Source: Prevotella sp. CAG:1320 | GTDB taxonomy: Bacteria > Bacteroidota > Bacteroidia > Bacteroidales > Bacteroidaceae | NCBI GenBank assembly: GCA_000435635.1 | Contig: FR882138.1 | Coordinates: 1-29,412, forward strand | Direction: 5' to 3' | Length of the DNA stretch: 29,412 nt | In this document: positions 8,312-20,935 of the stretch, piece by piece | Numbering within the stretch: position 1 is the first letter of the stretch | Layout of the letters: each line of letters opens with the position of its first letter | Translations under genes and position numbers: made by a program | Notes under the pieces: model-generated | Databases searched by the model: none | What the model was told of the DNA's origin: nothing | What the model saw: the letters and a program-made list of their open reading frames with translations, nothing else

Positions 8312-11300
8312 ATGGCACATAGTTTCATAACCAATAAAGATCGTCTACTCTCCGACATTATCACGGGTATCTTGCCCAAATCGGATGCCGTAGATATTCT
8401 TGTGGGCTATTTCTATTTTTCGGGATACATACAGCTTGCCGATAGGCTCGCTGATAAGCATCTCCGTATTTTGGTTGGTCTTGACATAGACACTCAGATT
8501 TCAAATCGTGTCCGTGAGGTGGAAGAGTTGATGGAATGGCAACGCATCCGTAGTAAGGTTCGTGAGGAATATTTCAACAACTTAGTGAGACTCATTAATG
8601 AAACGGATAATACCGATACAGATGAAACCATCCGAATATTTCGTCAATTTCAACATAAAATTTATAATGGTACATTGGAAATACGTAAGACCGAAGACCC
8701 GTGTCATGCAAAAATGTACCTTTTTGCTTATAATAACATTAATAACGAAAATGGAGAACAACCCGGTGATGTAATCACAGGATCAAGTAATCTTTCCTAT
8801 CAAGGTTTACAAGGTAGAACAGAAATCAATGTACGGTTTACAGACAAGGGGAAATATACGGAGGGAAAACAAATCTTTGACGAACTTTGGTCAAATGCTA
8901 TTCCAATTGTGGACGAAAGCACTATTGATCGTTGGAAAGAAAAAGTCGAGAGTAAAATTTGGATTGACCGACTCTTTCAGCCATATAAACTTTATCTACG
9001 CGTGCTCAGCGAGTATTTTAACATTCCGTCCAAAACAAATGTGCGTACACCTTTCGACATTACTGATGGAAAGTTCTTCAACCTGAAATATCAAACTGAT
9101 GCCATTCAACTTGCATTGAAGTCTATCGAAACCCATAACGGAACGATTGTAGCAGACGTAGTTGGCTTGGGAAAAAGTATAATCGCTTCTACCATTGCCC
9201 ACAACCTCCGTTTGCGTACTATTGTTATATCTCCCCCACACTTGAAATCAGGATGGGACGCTTATAAGGACGAGTTCAGTTTCACAGGCACAGTATTTAG
9301 CAGCGGTAAAATTTCGGAAGCATTGACGCATTACAATGATTTGAAGAAACCTGATGAACAGTTTCTGATTATAGTGGACGAGGCGCATCGCTACCGCAAT
9401 GAATACACAGAAGATTATGCCATGCTGCACAATCTTTGTCAAGGTAATAAGGTGGTGCTATTGACAGCAACTCCGTTTAACAACGACCCTGCCGACATCT
9501 ATTCTATGCTGAAACTCTTTCAGATACCTACCAAGTCCACACTTAAAACAGTGGAAAATCTTAGTATTGAGTTTCGCGATCTTATCAACCAGTACAAGGA
9601 ACTACGCGAATTGCAGCGTCAAGGTAAACTCTCCAAGCAAGACGTAAAAAACGAAACTGCTAAGATAGCCCGCACAATTCGCTCTATTATCGGGCCTCTG
9701 GTTATCCGCCGTTCGCGCATTGACCTACAGCAGATTGACACATATAAAGACGACCTAAAAAAGCAAAAGATTGAGGTGGTTATTCCACAGGACCCTATTG
9801 AGTTATCTTATGACCTCAAGAAATTGAAAGACTTGTACCTGCGCACGCTTAATCTCATTTATGGGACAAAATCAAATGATGAAGATTCGGACGATGGCAT
9901 TTACCGCTTTCAAGCAGCTCGTTACAAGCCAGTACTATATGTGCCGGAAGATAAACGTGAGGCATTGGCCAAGGACATAGAACGCCAAACAGGGATTGAT
10001 GACGTCAACATGCTTATCGGTCGTCAAGCAAACGTGGCAAAATTCATGCGCCGTTTGTTGGTACGCCGCTTCGAAAGTTCGGTTGCAGCTTTCAAAACGT
10101 CCCTTGCTTTTATGATAAATTCGTCTCGTAATGTACTTGATTGGATTGAACGTACCGGAAAGATACCAGTTTGGAAAAAAGGAGGAATGCCTGAGGTGGA
10201 TGACTTTTACGAAAGCACCGATGATGGCATGGAGGAAATAGAAGATGCGTTTGAAAAATATTCAGGCAAAGGATTCTTTGTTATTGATATGAAGTTTGTC
10301 AAAAACGAGTTTATTAATGATGTAAAAGCAGACATTGCACTTCTTGAATCTATTTACTTGGAATGGTTTGGTGAGGAAGATATTATCAAGTTTGATCCGA
10401 AACTAGAATCGTTCATCCATCTTGTTCGTGAGAAACTATCCAATGAACCTAATCGCAAACTTGTTGTATTCAGCGAGTTCGCAGACACGGCCAACTATCT
10501 TGGTGCGGCACTCAAAGATGCCGGACTTCCTGCGCTTAAATATACTTCGGCTGATGCAACACCTTCTATGCGCCAGACTATTCGCAATAATTTTGACGCA
10601 AGTGTTAAAAAAGAAATGCAAACCAATGACTATAAGGTATTGGTTGCCACTGATGCCATTTCCGAGGGTTACAACTTGCATAGAGCCGGGGCAATATTTA
10701 ACTATGATATACCATATAACCCCACGAGGGTAATCCAACGTATAGGACGTATCAATCGTATTAACAAAAAGGTTTTCGACAACCTTTATATTTATAATTA
10801 CTTCCCCACAGAGGTAGGCGAAAATGAAACTCGCACCAAAGAAATATCTACCTTAAAAATGGCGATGATTCACGCCATTATGGGTGAAGATACTAAAGCG
10901 TTGACTTCTGATGAAGAATGTACAGCTTTTTTCCGAGATCGTTACCGTGCGGAAATTGAACATTCCGAAACGGAATCGTGGGACACTCCTTATCGCCGTT
11001 TCTTAGAATCGGTCAAGGGTACTGATGAATATAATGAGGCTTTACAGATTCCACACCGCGCCCGAACAGGACGCATCGTGGATAAGCCGCTCAAAGGTGT
11101 CATCCTTTTTGGCAAAAAAGGTGAAGACTTCGTTTTCAAAATTTCCAATGGTGACCATGAGCCGATAATGCTCTCTGCCGAAGAAGCTTTGAAACTCTTT
11201 GAAGCCACCCCTGATGAAAAACCGTTTGCCACCACCGAAGGTTTTGACCGATTGTATCAACAAGTAAAACTTTTGCTATTCCGCAGCGATACAAAGAGCC

Positions 11301-11569
11301 GTAATGACAAAAACATCTTAAGGGCTATTCAAAAACTTAATGCAATTAAGATAAAACTGCCTGAAGATTACTATTCTGATCTTTTGGCGGCTCTCGATGC
11401 GGAAGCATTGTCTGGCTATGAAGTGCGTTTCATCAATCAAGTGAAACCGTCAGAAATTCAAAAATTATTCAAAGAGATTCCTGCTGACTATCTTATGCGC
11501 TTGCTTGAAGTACAAGCCAAAGTTGGAGAGGGGGATGAAACATTAATAATATCTGAAGAACTACAATAA
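8312..11569 (+). CDS. PLD-nuclease / SF2 helicase fusion, predicted restriction-translocase subunit
   Basis: 1085 residues. Residues ~1-200 form a phospholipase-D-like nuclease domain: H132-x-K134 in CHAKMYLFAYNN, then GSSNLSYQGL at 157-166, the single HKD-type motif of dimeric PLD nucleases. Residues ~250-900 are an SF2 (SNF2-like) helicase: motif I ADVVGLGKSI (281-290), motif II DEAH (356-359), motif III TATPFN (385-390), motif V VATDAISEGYNLH, and motif VI QRIGRINR (about 808-815). The long insert between the two RecA lobes is rich in charged helices. Such proteins are predicted to cleave or translocate along DNA after recognition by a partner methyltransferase, analogous to HsdR or type ISP enzymes. 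The last base overlaps the methyltransferase start (TAATG), so the two form one operon. Substrate and sequence specificity cannot be read here. Confidence 0.85.
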   Translation: MAHSFITNKDRLLSDIITGILPKSDAVDILVGYFYFSGYIQLADRLADKHLRILVGLDIDTQISNRVREVEELMEWQRIRSKVREEYFNNLVRLINETDNTDTDETIRIFRQFQHKIYNGTLEIRKTEDPCHAKMYLFAYNNINNENGEQPGDVITGSSNLSYQGLQGRTEINVRFTDKGKYTEGKQIFDELWSNAIPIVDESTIDRWKEKVESKIWIDRLFQPYKLYLRVLSEYFNIPSKTNVRTPFDITDGKFFNLKYQTDAIQLALKSIETHNGTIVADVVGLGKSIIASTIAHNLRLRTIVISPPHLKSGWDAYKDEFSFTGTVFSSGKISEALTHYNDLKKPDEQFLIIVDEAHRYRNEYTEDYAMLHNLCQGNKVVLLTATPFNNDPADIYSMLKLFQIPTKSTLKTVENLSIEFRDLINQYKELRELQRQGKLSKQDVKNETAKIARTIRSIIGPLVIRRSRIDLQQIDTYKDDLKKQKIEVVIPQDPIELSYDLKKLKDLYLRTLNLIYGTKSNDEDSDDGIYRFQAARYKPVLYVPEDKREALAKDIERQTGIDDVNMLIGRQANVAKFMRRLLVRRFESSVAAFKTSLAFMINSSRNVLDWIERTGKIPVWKKGGMPEVDDFYESTDDGMEEIEDAFEKYSGKGFFVIDMKFVKNEFINDVKADIALLESIYLEWFGEEDIIKFDPKLESFIHLVREKLSNEPNRKLVVFSEFADTANYLGAALKDAGLPALKYTSADATPSMRQTIRNNFDASVKKEMQTNDYKVLVATDAISEGYNLHRAGAIFNYDIPYNPTRVIQRIGRINRINKKVFDNLYIYNYFPTEVGENETRTKEISTLKMAMIHAIMGEDTKALTSDEECTAFFRDRYRAEIEHSETESWDTPYRRFLESVKGTDEYNEALQIPHRARTGRIVDKPLKGVILFGKKGEDFVFKISNGDHEPIMLSAEEALKLFEATPDEKPFATTEGFDRLYQQVKLLLFRSDTKSRNDKNILRAIQKLNAIKIKLPEDYYSDLLAALDAEALSGYEVRFINQVKPSEIQKLFKEIPADYLMRLLEVQAKVGEGDETLIISEELQ

Positions 11570-14500
11570 TGATAGATTTTAGCAAAGCATATAACCGTGC
11601 GGACTTTGTCAATTACCTCCGCCGTGATTTCCTCCCCGATGATTTCGAGCAGGAAGAAAAGAATGTTCCGTTTTGGTCGCAGATGAACTATGCATCTGTT
11701 GCTACTTGTCTTGGCAAGTCAAAAACGCTAAACCTTGTGGTTTATGAAATCAAACACCGTTCGCCCCATGATGCTCGCGTGGGACTGTCGAAAGATGCCT
11801 TCCGTATGCTTGCGGGAGAAAAACAAAACCGAGCTTTGGTTATCTTCGTTCCAGAAGATAACTCGGACAATTACCGTTTCTCGCTGATTGAAATCCAACT
11901 CTCTATCGGTGAAAATGACAGTAATGTTACCCGTACTTATTCTAACCCTCGTCGCTATTCTTACTATCTTGGCAAGGGAATCGCTTGCTATACGCCCAAT
12001 AAATACTTGAATGAACTGGGTAGGGTCAAGGATGTGAAAGACCTTTTTGAGCGTTTCTCGGTAGAGGTGCTTACCAAGGCATTCTATCAAGAACTATCAG
12101 ATTGGTATGCTTGGGCAATTAAGGTTATCTCTTTCCCCAATGATATCTCTACGCGTGCAGATGACAAACTTCACAATCACGAGGGAGTAATCCGCCTTAT
12201 CACTCGATTGATTTTTGTATGGTTCTTAAAAGAGCGTAAACTTATTCCGTGGCAGTTCTTCGACCAAGAGTATATAGCCAATCACCTTATTAAGGGTTTC
12301 AATCCGCATAAAATTGACAATCTTTTTGGTAAATCTGAAGCCAGCGTTTATTACCGCGCTATTCTGCAAAATCTTTTTTTTGCAATGCTTAATTGCCCGA
12401 TTACCAAAGAGGGAAGTACAGAGTTTACAGAACGCCGTTTCAAAGATAACCGTTCGCAATTTGACGATAATAAACTGATGCGTTACCGAGATGAGTTCAA
12501 TAATCCTGACGAATTTTTGCGTCTCGCCAATGAAACTGTACCTTTCCTTAATGGTGGTCTTTTCGACTGTTTAGATGAAAAACGTTCAGGAATGTACTAT
12601 GATGGGTTTAGCGAACGCAAAGAATCAATGGCGCAGTTAATTGTACCCGATTACCTTTTCTTTGGAGAGGAAGCGGGTAAGAATATAGACCTTTCAGAAT
12701 TCTACGGCGATGCTAACAAGAAGAAAGTGTCTGCTCGTGGTATCATTGACATTCTCAAGCGTTACAATTTTACAGTAGAGGAAAATATGCCATTTGATAA
12801 AGATGTGTCGCTTGACCCGGAATTGCTCGGTAAGGTATTCGAGAACTTATTAGCTTCATACAATCCAGAAACTCAACAAACGGCCCGTAAGCAGACAGGT
12901 TCATTCTATACACCACGAGAAATAGTGCAGTATATGGTTGATGAAAGTCTTGTTGCTCACCTAAAACGTACGGTTGGCAATGAGTTGGAGGGGGAATATC
13001 GCAAGCTACTTGATTATGCAGATAATGAAACTTCGCTTACAGAACAGCAAAAGTTGGCGATTATGCAGTCTCTCTACAACTGTAAGATACTCGATCCCGC
13101 TTGTGGTTCAGGAGCATTCCCTGTTGGTGTGCTTCAACAGATGGTACATATTCTTAAGCAAATTGATCCCGATAATAGTCGTTGGAAGAATATGCTACTA
13201 CAATTCGCTATTGATGAAACATCTGAAGCATACCTTAATTCAACTGCTGAAGAACGACGAGAAGCTGTTGCTGATATAGAAAGAGCTTTTGATGAGAATG
13301 TAAACTACCCGGACTATGCCCGTAAACTCCACCTTATTGAAAATTGCATTTATGGTGTCGATATTCAGCCAATTGCCATTCAAATTTCAAAACTCCGTTT
13401 CTTTATCTCACTAGTCATTGACCAGAAACGGAATGACAATCCTGCTGACAATTTCGGAATTCGTCCGTTGCCTAATTTGGAAGCCAAATTTGTTGCAGCA
13501 AACTCACTTCTTGGTCTAAAACGGACGGAAGCATCTTTATTTGACTCAGAAGAAATAAAACAGAAAGAACGTCAACTTAAAATTGCAAAACATAAAATAT
13601 TTAGTGCTAGACGACCTGCGACCAAGGAAAAATGGCGCAATGAGGTAATTCGTTTGCGTAAGGAGATTGCGGATCTCTTACTTGAAAAAGACTGTATTGG
13701 CAACGAACAAGCAGCCCAGCTTGCACAGTGGGATATGTTCGACCAAAATACTTTCGCTCCTTTCTTTGATCCCGAATGGATGTTTGGTATCAAAGAGGGC
13801 TTTGACATTCTTATCGCCAATCCACCTTATATCTCTACAAAAGGTGTTTCAACAGCCGATAAGAAACTATTCGAAGCGGAATTTGGCTTCTCTGATGATA
13901 CATACAACCTGTTCTTTTTCAAAGGCTTTTCCTTGCTTTGTGAGGGAGGATGTATTACATACATTACTCCTAAGACATTTTGGACAACTCAAACCAAGCG
14001 TAATTTAAGAGATTTACTGCTTGCCAATACACTTAATTACGTGTTTGATACAGCCAATCCATTTGAAGCTGTAATGGTTGACACTTGCATCACCTCGGCA
14101 GTTAAGAATAAGCCTGCCGCAGAAAATCTCGTGCGCTTTATGGATGGTCGTAAGAGTTTATTACAGCCCGAACGTCTGACCGTAGCTCAATCAGTATATC
14201 TCAATACTCAAAACAGTGTGATATTCAAACCGTCTGAATTGAATATGCGTATCTACGAGCTTTATGGCGAAAAGGTCAAAGCTCTGTATGATAAGTGGTG
14301 GGACAAGATTAAGACTTCTCGTGACATCGAAAAGAATAAACGCGAACTTGAAGAATATCGGGCAAGCCTTAAACCTGGTGATGTTGCACTTCTCGGGTGC
14401 TTGACCGAGGGTGGACAAGGTTTGGCTACCGCCAATAATGGTAAATACATTGCGGTAAGAAGCACCACTAAATGGGCGGAGAACATCCGTGTGTCTCGGC

Positions 14501-14613
14501 CTAAGAAACTTGCTGATTTTTTGGCTAGAACCCCGAAAGCTATAACCGCAGAAATGCGCCGTTACCCATCATATATAGCTTTTTTACAATCATTGTCAAT
14601 ATTCCGAATCTAA
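11569..14613 (+). CDS. Eco57I/COG1002-type adenine-specific DNA methyltransferase, apparently truncated before the target-recognition domain
   Basis: 1014 residues. The N-terminal ~200 residues (WSQMNYASVATCLGKSK, LVVYEIKHRSPHDARVGLSKD, ALVIFVPED) resemble the N-terminal domain of class IIG-like methyltransferases. A helical region follows, then KQTGSFYTPREIVQYMVDESL, SAM-binding motif I DPACGSGAF (509-517), FIYGVDIQ-like motif II (YGVDIQPIAIQISKLRFFISL) and catalytic motif IV NPPY (751-754), all intact for N6-adenine methylation. After GGQGLATANNGKYIAV the chain ends with PSYIAFLQSLSIFRI, 21 bases before the minus-strand arabinofuranosidase gene. Relatives as I recall them run about 1200-1350 residues with a C-terminal specificity domain there. 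I therefore infer loss of the 3' end, so DNA targeting is probably impaired; a natural short variant is possible. Confidence 0.82.
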   Translation: MIDFSKAYNRADFVNYLRRDFLPDDFEQEEKNVPFWSQMNYASVATCLGKSKTLNLVVYEIKHRSPHDARVGLSKDAFRMLAGEKQNRALVIFVPEDNSDNYRFSLIEIQLSIGENDSNVTRTYSNPRRYSYYLGKGIACYTPNKYLNELGRVKDVKDLFERFSVEVLTKAFYQELSDWYAWAIKVISFPNDISTRADDKLHNHEGVIRLITRLIFVWFLKERKLIPWQFFDQEYIANHLIKGFNPHKIDNLFGKSEASVYYRAILQNLFFAMLNCPITKEGSTEFTERRFKDNRSQFDDNKLMRYRDEFNNPDEFLRLANETVPFLNGGLFDCLDEKRSGMYYDGFSERKESMAQLIVPDYLFFGEEAGKNIDLSEFYGDANKKKVSARGIIDILKRYNFTVEENMPFDKDVSLDPELLGKVFENLLASYNPETQQTARKQTGSFYTPREIVQYMVDESLVAHLKRTVGNELEGEYRKLLDYADNETSLTEQQKLAIMQSLYNCKILDPACGSGAFPVGVLQQMVHILKQIDPDNSRWKNMLLQFAIDETSEAYLNSTAEERREAVADIERAFDENVNYPDYARKLHLIENCIYGVDIQPIAIQISKLRFFISLVIDQKRNDNPADNFGIRPLPNLEAKFVAANSLLGLKRTEASLFDSEEIKQKERQLKIAKHKIFSARRPATKEKWRNEVIRLRKEIADLLLEKDCIGNEQAAQLAQWDMFDQNTFAPFFDPEWMFGIKEGFDILIANPPYISTKGVSTADKKLFEAEFGFSDDTYNLFFFKGFSLLCEGGCITYITPKTFWTTQTKRNLRDLLLANTLNYVFDTANPFEAVMVDTCITSAVKNKPAAENLVRFMDGRKSLLQPERLTVAQSVYLNTQNSVIFKPSELNMRIYELYGEKVKALYDKWWDKIKTSRDIEKNKRELEEYRASLKPGDVALLGCLTEGGQGLATANNGKYIAVRSTTKWAENIRVSRPKKLADFLARTPKAITAEMRRYPSYIAFLQSLSIFRI

Positions 14614-14633
14614 CAAATCTCTTCCCAGTCCGC

Positions 14634-16574
14634 TTACTGGAAACGGTACACAACAAAAGCCTTGGCAGGCACGCTTACCGTGACGGCCTTGCCCGTGGCC
14701 TGGATAGTTGATGTCTTAGGAGTAATGGCGTCTTTATTGTCGATAGTGTTTTCTGCGTCCATGCTGCTTGCCTGGAGCGTGATGGCCTCTCCGCTCTTCA
14801 AACCCTTTATGCCCTTGAAGTTGAGCGTCACGTCTTGCGCGCTCTCCCCGGCGTTGCCCACCTTCACGATATAAGTCTTGGTGGCGCTGTCGTAGGCGGC
14901 GGAAGCATAGAGACCATTATTGCCGGCCACTGCCTTTCCGTCCTCGGTGAGGCTGAGCACGTTTGTTCCCTTGTTGGTGCTGTATAGCATCTGCACGTAC
15001 CAGTTGGCTGAACGCACCGTCTCCAGGTTGTCGAACCAGATGAGGTCAGGCCTCCACTGCCATCCTTCAACGTGGGAGAAGAGAGGAGCGTAGGTGCACT
15101 GCCATACCACGTCGGCATTGCGCTCCAGGCCAGTCATGAAGCAAGCCTCGGAGAGAGCGGCTTCCCAGTTGTTGTGTCTGCCCTCGCCATGAGCGGCGTA
15201 CTCTCCGGCGAACACCTTCGGGCCTTTGCGGCTGTACTTGTCATAGCGGGAAGCGTTGTCCAGGAACCACTGGGGAGCCATGTAGTAATGCTCGTCCACC
15301 AGGTCAACCTTCAACTTGCGCATCTCTTGCCAACCATAGTCGAAGTTCTCGCCATTGGCGCTAGGACCAGAGGAACCGCAAATCTTGATGTCGGGGTATT
15401 TTGCCCTGATTTGCTCAATGAACTTGGCCAGGCGCTCGGGATAGAGAGGACCCCACTGCTCGTTGCCGATACCTATCTGCTTCAAGTTGAAAGGCTCGGG
15501 ATGGCCCATCTCGGCGCGCAGCTTGCCCCATTTGGTGTCGGTAGAGCCATTGGCGAACTCTATCAGGTCCAGTGCGTCGTCGATATAAGGTTGCAGGTCA
15601 TCCAAAGCCACGTGAGCCTTGGAATCCTTGTCGTCGTTCTGGAATTGGCAAGCGATACCGACGGAGAGCACGGGCAGAGGCTCCGCGCCAATCTTTTCTG
15701 ACAGGAGGAAGAACTCATAGAAGCCCATGCCGTAAGACTGGTAATAGTTGGGGAACACGCGGTCGCCAATGGTATGCAACCAGCGGTTCTCGTTGAGCGG
15801 ACGGTTTTCCACCGCACCCACGGAGTTTTTCCATTGATAACGAGTCTCCAAGGTTGTGCCTTCCACGATGCAACCACCGGGGAAACGGAAGATGCCAGGC
15901 TTCAAGTCCTCGAGATCCTTCACCAAGTCGGCGCGCAAACCATGCCAGTTGTCGGCGGGCATCATGGAAATGTGATCCACGTCAATGGCATCCTTGCCTG
16001 ACAAGAATATGCGGATGAAACCCTTTTGGGCGGTCTCCTTGGCGGTGATGGTGCAAGTGTACTTCGCCCACTGCTTTCCCTGGACGGAGATATTGCCTGA
16101 TCCTATCACCTTGTCATTGCCCAATACATCTATATATAGACCCGTGCTGTCGCCCTGGCCATTGCTGAGGCGCGCCCACACGGACAGCTCATACTTCATG
16201 TCTTTCTTGAAACCCATGCCGAAGAAGCCGCGGTTTTCCAGTCCCGTATGCTTGTGGGGATGGCCCGCGGGACTCAAAGTGGCGTAATGGGGGTTGCGCT
16301 CGAAGGCGGGCGAAGCAGTATTGATGGCCACGTTGCCAAAGGTCTGCCAGCCCATCAGGCTTTGGGGAAACTCAAAAGAACGGTTCTCTATCATCTCCGC
16401 GTAAAGGCCGCCATCGGCTCCGAAGTTGATGTCCTCAAAGAAAATGCCATACATGGTGGGCTGTATCTTGGCGCCCATCTTGTTGGCCTTGATGTCAAAT
16501 TGGTGTTGCGCTTGCGCACCGAGCGACACAAAAGCCGCAAGCAGAAGCGTAATGAGTAATTTTGGTTTTGCCAT
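14634..16574 (-). CDS. GH51 alpha-L-arabinofuranosidase, secreted
   Basis: Removes terminal alpha-L-arabinofuranosyl groups from arabinan or arabinogalactan side chains. From ATG 16574 the product is 646 residues, beginning MAKPKLLITLLLAAFVSLGAQAQ, a clear SPI signal; the longer open frame to 16622 puts non-signal residues first and runs through the promoter. GH51 hallmarks: QPTMYGIFFEDINFGADGGLYAEMIENRSFE, a carbohydrate-binding-like insertion around 130-190 (LSVWARLSNGQGD), PGIFRFPGGCIVEGT, the acid/base Glu372 in IGIGNEQWG, and the nucleophile Glu458 in VFAGEYAAH. A C-terminal beta-sandwich ends at VVYRFQ. It follows the GH105-GH2 gene with a terminator-like hairpin and its own possible -7 box in between, so it may be transcribed separately. 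Confidence 0.94.
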   Translation of the reverse strand: MAKPKLLITLLLAAFVSLGAQAQHQFDIKANKMGAKIQPTMYGIFFEDINFGADGGLYAEMIENRSFEFPQSLMGWQTFGNVAINTASPAFERNPHYATLSPAGHPHKHTGLENRGFFGMGFKKDMKYELSVWARLSNGQGDSTGLYIDVLGNDKVIGSGNISVQGKQWAKYTCTITAKETAQKGFIRIFLSGKDAIDVDHISMMPADNWHGLRADLVKDLEDLKPGIFRFPGGCIVEGTTLETRYQWKNSVGAVENRPLNENRWLHTIGDRVFPNYYQSYGMGFYEFFLLSEKIGAEPLPVLSVGIACQFQNDDKDSKAHVALDDLQPYIDDALDLIEFANGSTDTKWGKLRAEMGHPEPFNLKQIGIGNEQWGPLYPERLAKFIEQIRAKYPDIKICGSSGPSANGENFDYGWQEMRKLKVDLVDEHYYMAPQWFLDNASRYDKYSRKGPKVFAGEYAAHGEGRHNNWEAALSEACFMTGLERNADVVWQCTYAPLFSHVEGWQWRPDLIWFDNLETVRSANWYVQMLYSTNKGTNVLSLTEDGKAVAGNNGLYASAAYDSATKTYIVKVGNAGESAQDVTLNFKGIKGLKSGEAITLQASSMDAENTIDNKDAITPKTSTIQATGKAVTVSVPAKAFVVYRFQ

Positions 16575-16603
16575 AACAGTTAAAAGGTTAAAGTTTCTAA
16601 TCG

Positions 16604-16611
16604 CGAAAATA
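16604..16611 (-). promoter_or_regulatory. Possible -7 box (TATTTTCG) for the GH51 gene
   Basis: On the minus strand TATTTTCG lies 30 bases before the GH51 ATG and resembles the TATCTTCG boxes found before the DUF2264 and argS genes. No convincing -33 TTG is seen. Confidence 0.45.
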
Positions 16612-16614
16612 CAA

Positions 16615-16641
16615 AAATCCACCTATTGGCTAGGTGGATTT
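16615..16641 (-). terminator. Intrinsic terminator after the GH105-GH2 gene
   Basis: A perfect 11-bp inverted repeat (AAATCCACCTA and TAGGTGGATTT) with a 5-base loop is followed on the minus strand by TTTGTATTTT. It lies 34 bases past the GH105-GH2 stop and immediately abuts the possible GH51 -7 box. Confidence 0.75.
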
Positions 16642-16675
16642 AAGTGATAAATTGGTGGAAAAACGAGTATTTTCC

Positions 16676-20920
<4,245 letters not shown>

Positions 20921-20935
20921 TTATAATGTATACAC

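Noticed and set aside
14595..14640. Direct repeats marking the defence block's insertion site
   Set aside because: I compared the right margin with 6260-6310 and 6440-6500 by eye and found no shared target-site repeat.
16575..16622. Longer start for the GH51 gene (MDFCIFAIRN...)
   Set aside because: It runs through the hairpin and -7 box and would put non-signal residues ahead of a clear signal peptide starting at 16574.
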